DNA of 10,048 bases from an uncultured Ruminococcus sp. (GTDB taxonomy: Bacteria > Bacillota > Clostridia > Oscillospirales > Acutalibacteraceae), in NCBI GenBank assembly GCA_902766305.1, contig CACXDE010000395.1, positions 1-10,048 on the forward strand, read 5' to 3'. The notes beneath the pieces are model-generated. The model had not been told where the DNA came from and did not search any database. It saw only the letters and a list, made by a program, of their open reading frames with translations. Below, piece after piece: positions 7,499 to 10,048 of this stretch (position 1 is its first letter; every line of letters starts with the position of its first letter). The translations under genes and the position numbers were made by a program.

Positions 7499-8173
7499 GT
7501 GCGTGATATAATAAGGCTGGAACATATCTACAGATCATACGGAGTCAGAAATACAAGAATAAGTGTGCTGAAGGATATTAATCTTGTAGTAAAAGAGGGT
7601 GAATTTGTGGCAGTTACCGGAAGATCAGGTTCCGGTAAATCAACGCTTATGAATATAATCGGCTGTCTCGACAGGGCTGATGAAGGTAAATACTTTCTTG
7701 ACGGGATATATGTAACAGACTGCCGTGAAAAAGAGATAACGGAAATAAGGAGCAGAAAAATTGGTTTTATTTTTCAGGGCTTCAATCTGATACCTTCCAT
7801 GAATGCGCTTGAAAACGCTGCTCTGCCGCTGATGTACAGAGGAGTCGGAAAACGTGAACGTGAATATGCTGCATATCATGCGCTGGAGATGGTTGGAATG
7901 TCTCACAGGAAAGATCATTTACCCGGTGAGATGTCCGGCGGTCAGCAGCAGCGTACAGCAATAGCAAGGGCAATTGCTGCTTCTCCGCCGCTTCTGCTTT
8001 GTGATGAACCTACAGGCAGCCTTGACAAGACCTCCGGGGAAGAAGTTATGTCAATTATTGAAAACATGAATAATAAAGGAGCAACAGTAGTTATGATAAC
8101 TCATGATCCGGAAATTGCTATGAGAGCGAAAAGAAGAATATCAATTTCTGACGGAAAAATACTTGAAGAGTGA
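7499..8173 (+). CDS. ABC transporter ATP-binding protein, LolD/MacB type
   Basis: This cytoplasmic ATPase would power an ABC-3/MacB-like (FtsX-fold) permease for export of peptides, lipoproteins or antimicrobials. From the GTG at 7499 it has 224 residues with every catalytic motif: Walker A GRSGSGKST (41-49), Q-loop Gln93 in IFQGFNLIP, signature MSGGQQQR (145-152), Walker B LLLCDEPTG (165-173), D-loop SLD and H-loop His202 in MITHD. The FNLIP and EPTGSLD wording is typical of the MacB/LolD subfamily. GGGGG (7486-7490) lies 8 bases before the GTG at 7499. An in-frame ATG at 7484 would give 229 residues but places its ribosome site in the terminator stem, so the start is uncertain by five codons. 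No permease gene is present; the next gene is unrelated and has its own promoter, so the partner must be encoded elsewhere. Confidence 0.88.
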   Translation: MRDIIRLEHIYRSYGVRNTRISVLKDINLVVKEGEFVAVTGRSGSGKSTLMNIIGCLDRADEGKYFLDGIYVTDCREKEITEIRSRKIGFIFQGFNLIPSMNALENAALPLMYRGVGKREREYAAYHALEMVGMSHRKDHLPGEMSGGQQQRTAIARAIAASPPLLLCDEPTGSLDKTSGEEVMSIIENMNNKGATVVMITHDPEIAMRAKRRISISDGKILEE

Positions 8174-8298
8174 CATAATTTAGGAGTTTTTTAAAAAAAT
8201 GTTTGAAATGCAATTGCTTTTGTTATTTTTAATAAAAATCAACTATAAAAATATCGCTATTTCCACAAAAAATAATTGAAAAATTTCCCAAAAACGGA

Positions 8299-8326
8299 TT
8301 GACAATTTTTTATTATGTGTTATAAT
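8299..8326 (+). promoter_or_regulatory. Near-consensus extended -10 promoter for the small HPr-like gene
   Basis: A perfect TTGACA (8299-8304) and a perfect TATAAT (8321-8326) are 16 bases apart, and TGT directly before the -10 gives an extended -10. This is the strongest promoter in the window. Transcription should start near 8333. The preceding stretch 8174-8298 is AT-rich, with no clear terminator for the ABC gene and no gene I can support. Confidence 0.88.
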
Positions 8327-8332
8327 AAACTC

Positions 8333-8449
8333 AACAGGCAAGAAGAAGCGGTCTGTTCGGATAATTGTAAAATACTCTGCGATTGTCTGAAAATACGAAA
8401 GAGTATTGAGTGCCGGATATGACGGCAGGATATTAGGAGGTATTATACT
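8333..8449 (+). promoter_or_regulatory. Structured 5' leader of the small HPr-like gene
   Basis: The roughly 117-base leader has two stem-loops. AATACTCT (8371-8378) pairs with AGAGTATT (8400-8407) around a 21-base loop, and TGCCG (8411-8415) pairs with CGGCA (8423-8427) around a 7-base loop. The second ends 7 bases before the strong ribosome site AGGAGG (8435-8440), which is 9 bases from the ATG. No known riboswitch core was recognised, and there is no terminator within the leader. The stems may stabilise the mRNA or tune translation. Confidence 0.45.
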
Positions 8450-8767
8450 ATGGAAGCAATTGAATTGCATAATGTTGAAGTCCAGGCTTTCCTCGCAGAG
8501 ATCGATAAATGTGAAGGAGACGTTTTCCTTGTAACAGATGAGGGCAACCGTCTTAATCTCAAGAGTAAGCTTTGTCAGCTCATAGGTCTTACACAGCTCA
8601 TCGAGGGTGGCAAGATCAGCAATGCTCATCTTGAATGCCAGAAGCCTGAGGATCAGTCTAAGCTTTTCCGCTTCAATATTTTCGGAACAGCTGCTCCTGA
8701 GGAGGAGAAGAAGGAAGAGAAGGCAGAGGAAGTAAAAGAGGAAAAGAAGGACGAAGATAAGAAATAA
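8450..8767 (+). CDS. Small HPr-like protein with acidic/lysine tail, function unknown
   Basis: I do not recognise a named family with certainty. Residues 1-80 look like a compact domain, and the order of segments resembles HPr of the phosphotransferase system: GDVFLVTDEGNRLNLKSKL (23-41) followed by LIGLTQLIEGGKI (44-56) mirrors HPr's strand, the NLKS segment with Ser46 (here Ser39) and its leucine- and glycine-rich helix. The N-terminal loop that carries the phosphorylated His15 of HPr is absent; the only early histidine, His7, lies in a different context. Thus a phosphocarrier role is unlikely, and a regulatory or binding role is only a guess. Residues 84-105 are nearly all Glu, Lys and Asp, probably disordered. 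The strong promoter, AGGAGG site and frequent use of codons such as CTT, CTC, AAG and GAG suggest high expression. The gene is monocistronic, ending at its own terminator. Confidence 0.8.
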   Translation: MEAIELHNVEVQAFLAEIDKCEGDVFLVTDEGNRLNLKSKLCQLIGLTQLIEGGKISNAHLECQKPEDQSKLFRFNIFGTAAPEEEKKEEKAEEVKEEKKDEDKK

Positions 8768-8787
8768 TTCGTTTTTTCAAAAAACAT

Positions 8788-8828
8788 GCCGGCGTTGGAA
8801 GCAGATTCCAGTGCCGGTCTTTATTTTT
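8788..8828 (+). terminator. Intrinsic terminator of the small HPr-like gene
   Basis: CCGGCGTTGGAA (8789-8800) pairs with TTCCAGTGCCGG (8806-8817), 12 bp including two G-U pairs, with a 5-base loop, followed by CTTTATTTTT. It begins 20 bases after the stop codon. Confidence 0.88.
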
Positions 8829-8857
8829 ATAAACTTTCAATTAAACCAATAGACATG

Positions 8858-8922
8858 TTGGGGCTGCCGCCCCAAACCCTGCCCGGGCTTCTCGCCCGGA
8901 CCTCGGCAGGGAACAAGTTCCC
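8858..8922. repeat. GC-rich multi-hairpin intergenic element
   Basis: Within AT-rich surroundings, 65 bases are packed with inverted repeats: TTGGGGC/GCCCCAA (8858-8864 and 8869-8875, four-base loop); CCCTGCC (8877-8883) with GGCAGGG (8905-8911), enclosing CCGGGC/GCCCGG (8883-8888 and 8894-8899); and GGGAAC/GTTCCC (8909-8914 and 8917-8922). The wording matches, from memory, a dispersed intergenic element of gut Ruminococcaceae that in the other orientation starts GGGTGCTGGGAAC. Only one copy is in the window. It lies between two convergent genes, so it could act as a transcription barrier. It codes for nothing visible. Confidence 0.7.
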
Positions 8923-8967
8923 AGCACCCATTTATTTTTTACAGTAGAAGTTCTGAACAAGAACAAG

Positions 8968-9001
8968 GATTAAAAGCTTCGCCCGCCTTTTCAAATGAAG
9001 C
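8968..9001 (-). terminator. Possible weak terminator of pyrE
   Basis: Read on the minus strand, GCTTC (9001-8997) pairs with GAAGC (8980-8976) around a 16-base loop and is followed by TTTTAATCC, ten or so bases after the pyrE stop codon. The stem is short, so termination may depend on the GC-rich hairpins just beyond at 8858-8922. Confidence 0.4.
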
Positions 9002-9010
9002 AGAATCATG

Positions 9011-9688
9011 TCAGTTTTCAGTGCCGTACTGAGCATAGTAGGCATCAATAGCAGACTTAAGATTATCGTCAATTATGACTTTGCCGTTATACTCCTTGTT
9101 GTAAAGATGTTCGATAACCTCAGCCATTGTTACGATAGCCGTTGTTTTAAGACCGTATTTTTCTTCGATCTCTTTGAGAGCGCTCTTTGTACCCTGACCT
9201 CTTTCCATTCTGTCAACAGAGACGACCAGACCGACAGGAGTTACATTTCCCTGAGCCTTGATAATCGGGAGAGTTTCCTCAATTGACGTACCGGCTGTTG
9301 TAACATCCTCAATAATAACTACCTTGTCACCATCGTTTATCGGACTTCCAAGCAGGATACCCTTGTCGCCGTGATCCTTGACTTCCTTGCGGTTGGAGCA
9401 GTAGCGGATATCCGTATCGTATTTCTCGCTTATGGCTATTGTTGCTGCAACGCTGAGAGGAATACCCTTATATGCCGGACCGAACAGAACATCAAAGTCC
9501 AGACCGAATTTATCCTTTATTGCCTCAGCGTAATAGCCGCCCAGTCTCCTGAGCTGCGCGCCTGTACGATAAAAGCCGGTGTTTACGAAAAAGGGTGTTT
9601 TTCTTCCGCTTTTTGTGACGAAATCTCCGAATTTAAGAACCTGACAGTCTACCATAAATTCAATAAATTCCTTTTTGTAGCTTTCCAT
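9011..9688 (-). CDS. pyrE: Orotate phosphoribosyltransferase
   Basis: PyrE joins orotate to PRPP, giving orotidine 5'-phosphate, the fifth step of de novo UMP synthesis, in the cytosol. The 225-residue protein shows KSGRKTPFF (26-34), FGPAYKGIPL (69-78), the flexible catalytic-loop segment RKEVKDHGDKG (100-110) and the PRPP-binding loop VVIIEDVTTAGTSIEE (123-138), with the acidic pair Glu-Asp. Length and order fit the longer PyrE subgroup. The ATG at 9688 was chosen because GGAGG (plus-strand CCTCC at 9696-9700) is 7 bases upstream; the in-frame ATG at 9733 lies at the predicted transcript start and would add unconserved residues. It stands alone, without other pyr genes, convergent with the small HPr-like gene. 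No PyrR-type attenuator was seen in the short leader. Confidence 0.96.
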   Translation of the reverse strand: MESYKKEFIEFMVDCQVLKFGDFVTKSGRKTPFFVNTGFYRTGAQLRRLGGYYAEAIKDKFGLDFDVLFGPAYKGIPLSVAATIAISEKYDTDIRYCSNRKEVKDHGDKGILLGSPINDGDKVVIIEDVTTAGTSIEETLPIIKAQGNVTPVGLVVSVDRMERGQGTKSALKEIEEKYGLKTTAIVTMAEVIEHLYNKEYNGKVIIDDNLKSAIDAYYAQYGTEN

Positions 9689-9712
9689 TTCAATACCTCC
9701 GAAATTTAAGAT

Positions 9713-9729
9713 AGCAGTAACGCACTGCT
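9713..9729 (-). promoter_or_regulatory. Small stem-loop near the 5' end of pyrE mRNA
   Basis: AGCAGT (plus strand 9713-9718) pairs with ACTGCT (9724-9729) around a 5-base loop, within about ten bases of the predicted transcript start and 13 bases before the ribosome site. It might protect the 5' end of the mRNA; no terminator or PyrR-like element goes with it. Confidence 0.3.
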
Positions 9730-9742
9730 TCATAATATGTCA

Positions 9743-9771
9743 AGTATAACACATTTCAAGTCCATTGTAAA
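9743..9771 (-). promoter_or_regulatory. Promoter of pyrE
   Basis: On the minus strand TTTACA (9771-9766) and TATACT (9748-9743) are 17 bases apart, and TGT directly before the -10 gives an extended -10. Transcription would start near 9737, giving a leader of about 50 bases. Confidence 0.78.
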
Positions 9772-9786
9772 CAATAAATACTATAT

Positions 9787-9855
9787 AGTTGTTAGTTATA
9801 AGTTGTCAGTTATCAGTTGTAAAGTTATAAGGCTTACGTAATAAACTGACAACTT
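9787..9855. repeat. AGTTRTN heptamer array with a perfect 12-bp inverted repeat
   Basis: From 9787 to 9821 five heptamers of form AGTT(G/A)TN run in exact phase, and a sixth follows after one extra base (9823-9829). The fifth base alternates G, A, G, A, G, A, so the true period is 14. AAGTTGTCAGTT (9800-9811) is exactly complementary to AACTGACAACTT (9844-9855) across 32 bases, and a partial further copy follows to about 9867. It could be a small non-autonomous palindromic element or slippage-born repeat. It begins 16 bases upstream of the pyrE -35 box. Confidence 0.7.
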
Positions 9856-9883
9856 CCAACTGACAAATGACTACTGTAAATAA

Positions 9884-9983
9884 AGATTCTTCGTCGCTTT
9901 GTTTCTAAAAAAATGGTTCATCATTACCGGCAAGTCAAAAAGTGCAACTAATCATAAAAACAAGTCCGCTCCTCAGAATGACA
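9884..9983. repeat. Possible dispersed repeat split by a 65-base insert
   Basis: The stretch 9884-9901 (AGATTCTTCGTCGCTTTG) and the stretch 9967-9983 (CGCTCCTCAGAATGACA) read like the two halves of a short palindromic element common between genes in many bacteria, whose ends pair as ATTCT (9886-9890) with AGAAT (9975-9979). Here the halves are separated by 65 bases. Identification is from memory and the separation may mean this is chance. Confidence 0.35.
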
Positions 9984-10027
9984 GGCTTGAGAAGCTTATG
10001 AAACAATATAAGAAGAATAAAGTTTAA
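9899..10027 (+). CDS. Possible small basic ORF or gene remnant, 42 residues
   Basis: A forward frame opens after a stop at 9881-9883 and runs to a TAA at 10025-10027. The only usable start is a TTG at 9899 without a ribosome site. The peptide begins with a short hydrophobic stretch (LFLKKWFIITGK) and ends in a lysine-rich helix-like segment (DRLEKLMKQYKKNKV). It is not recognised. Part of it is encoded by the repeat half at 9967-9983, so it may be a decayed C-terminus or chance. Apart from this and the two repeats, the 315 bases from 9734 to the window end hold only the pyrE promoter. Confidence 0.2.
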   Translation: MFLKKWFIITGKSKSATNHKNKSAPQNDRLEKLMKQYKKNKV

Positions 10028-10048
10028 TACGCTATAGCTTAGAGCTTA

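Noticed and set aside
8199..8279. A 26-codon frame starting MFEMQLLLLFLI, preceded by AGGAG
   Set aside because: The spacing to AGGAG is 12 bases, the region is extremely AT-rich, the peptide is unrecognised, and no promoter precedes it. Chance is more likely.
8950..8964. GTTCT/AGAAC inverted repeat between the GC-rich element and pyrE
   Set aside because: Five base pairs with a 5-base loop and no T-run is within chance expectation.
9689..9733. Longer pyrE start at the ATG at 9733
   Set aside because: It lies at the predicted transcription start, has no ribosome site, and adds 15 residues not expected in PyrE; the ATG at 9688 has GGAGG 7 bases upstream.

Overview
The window looks like chromosomal DNA from a low-to-mid G+C Gram-positive anaerobe of the Clostridia, most likely a Ruminococcus-like member of the Oscillospiraceae. 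This rests on the gene families present (DUF1858 redox protein, TrmK-Nif3 pair, RqcH, Na/Pi-PhoU fusion, BspA-type leucine-rich protein), strong Shine-Dalgarno sequences, sigma-A-type promoters, and GC-rich intergenic hairpins of a kind I associate with gut Ruminococcaceae. The genus is an inference.

Left part (1-3651): after a short edge segment with a hairpin, a good promoter (70-98) drives a 68-residue CxxC protein of the hybrid-cluster-protein-associated family. A 10-bp hairpin separates it from a tight group of housekeeping genes: trmK (tRNA m1A22 methyltransferase), a Nif3/DUF34 metal protein overlapping trmK by 26 bases, and rqcH (ribosome quality control, alanine tailing). This group serves tRNA modification and translation rescue.

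Middle part (3652-8173): a separate promoter precedes a Na+/phosphate cotransporter with a C-terminal PhoU-like domain. Sixteen bases later comes a secreted, membrane-anchored leucine-rich-repeat protein with fifteen regular 22-23-residue units, one transmembrane helix and a long basic cytoplasmic tail. A strong terminator-like hairpin follows, and directly against it starts a LolD/MacB-type ABC ATPase with no permease in the window.

Right part (8174-10048): a near-consensus extended promoter with a structured leader drives a small protein that resembles the HPr fold around its Ser46 region, lacks the phosphocarrier histidine, and ends in a Glu/Lys tail. It ends at a clear terminator. A GC-rich multi-hairpin element lies between it and the convergent pyrE (orotate phosphoribosyltransferase, minus strand), which has its own promoter. 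Beyond pyrE are about 315 bases without a confident gene. They hold a heptamer array that forms a perfect 12-bp inverted repeat, and an apparently interrupted dispersed repeat overlapping a possible 42-residue basic ORF.

No CRISPR array, tRNA, rRNA, transposase or phage gene was seen. Most of the window is ordinary core genome. The least explained parts are the HPr-like small protein, the tail of the leucine-rich protein, and the intergenic repeats on the right.
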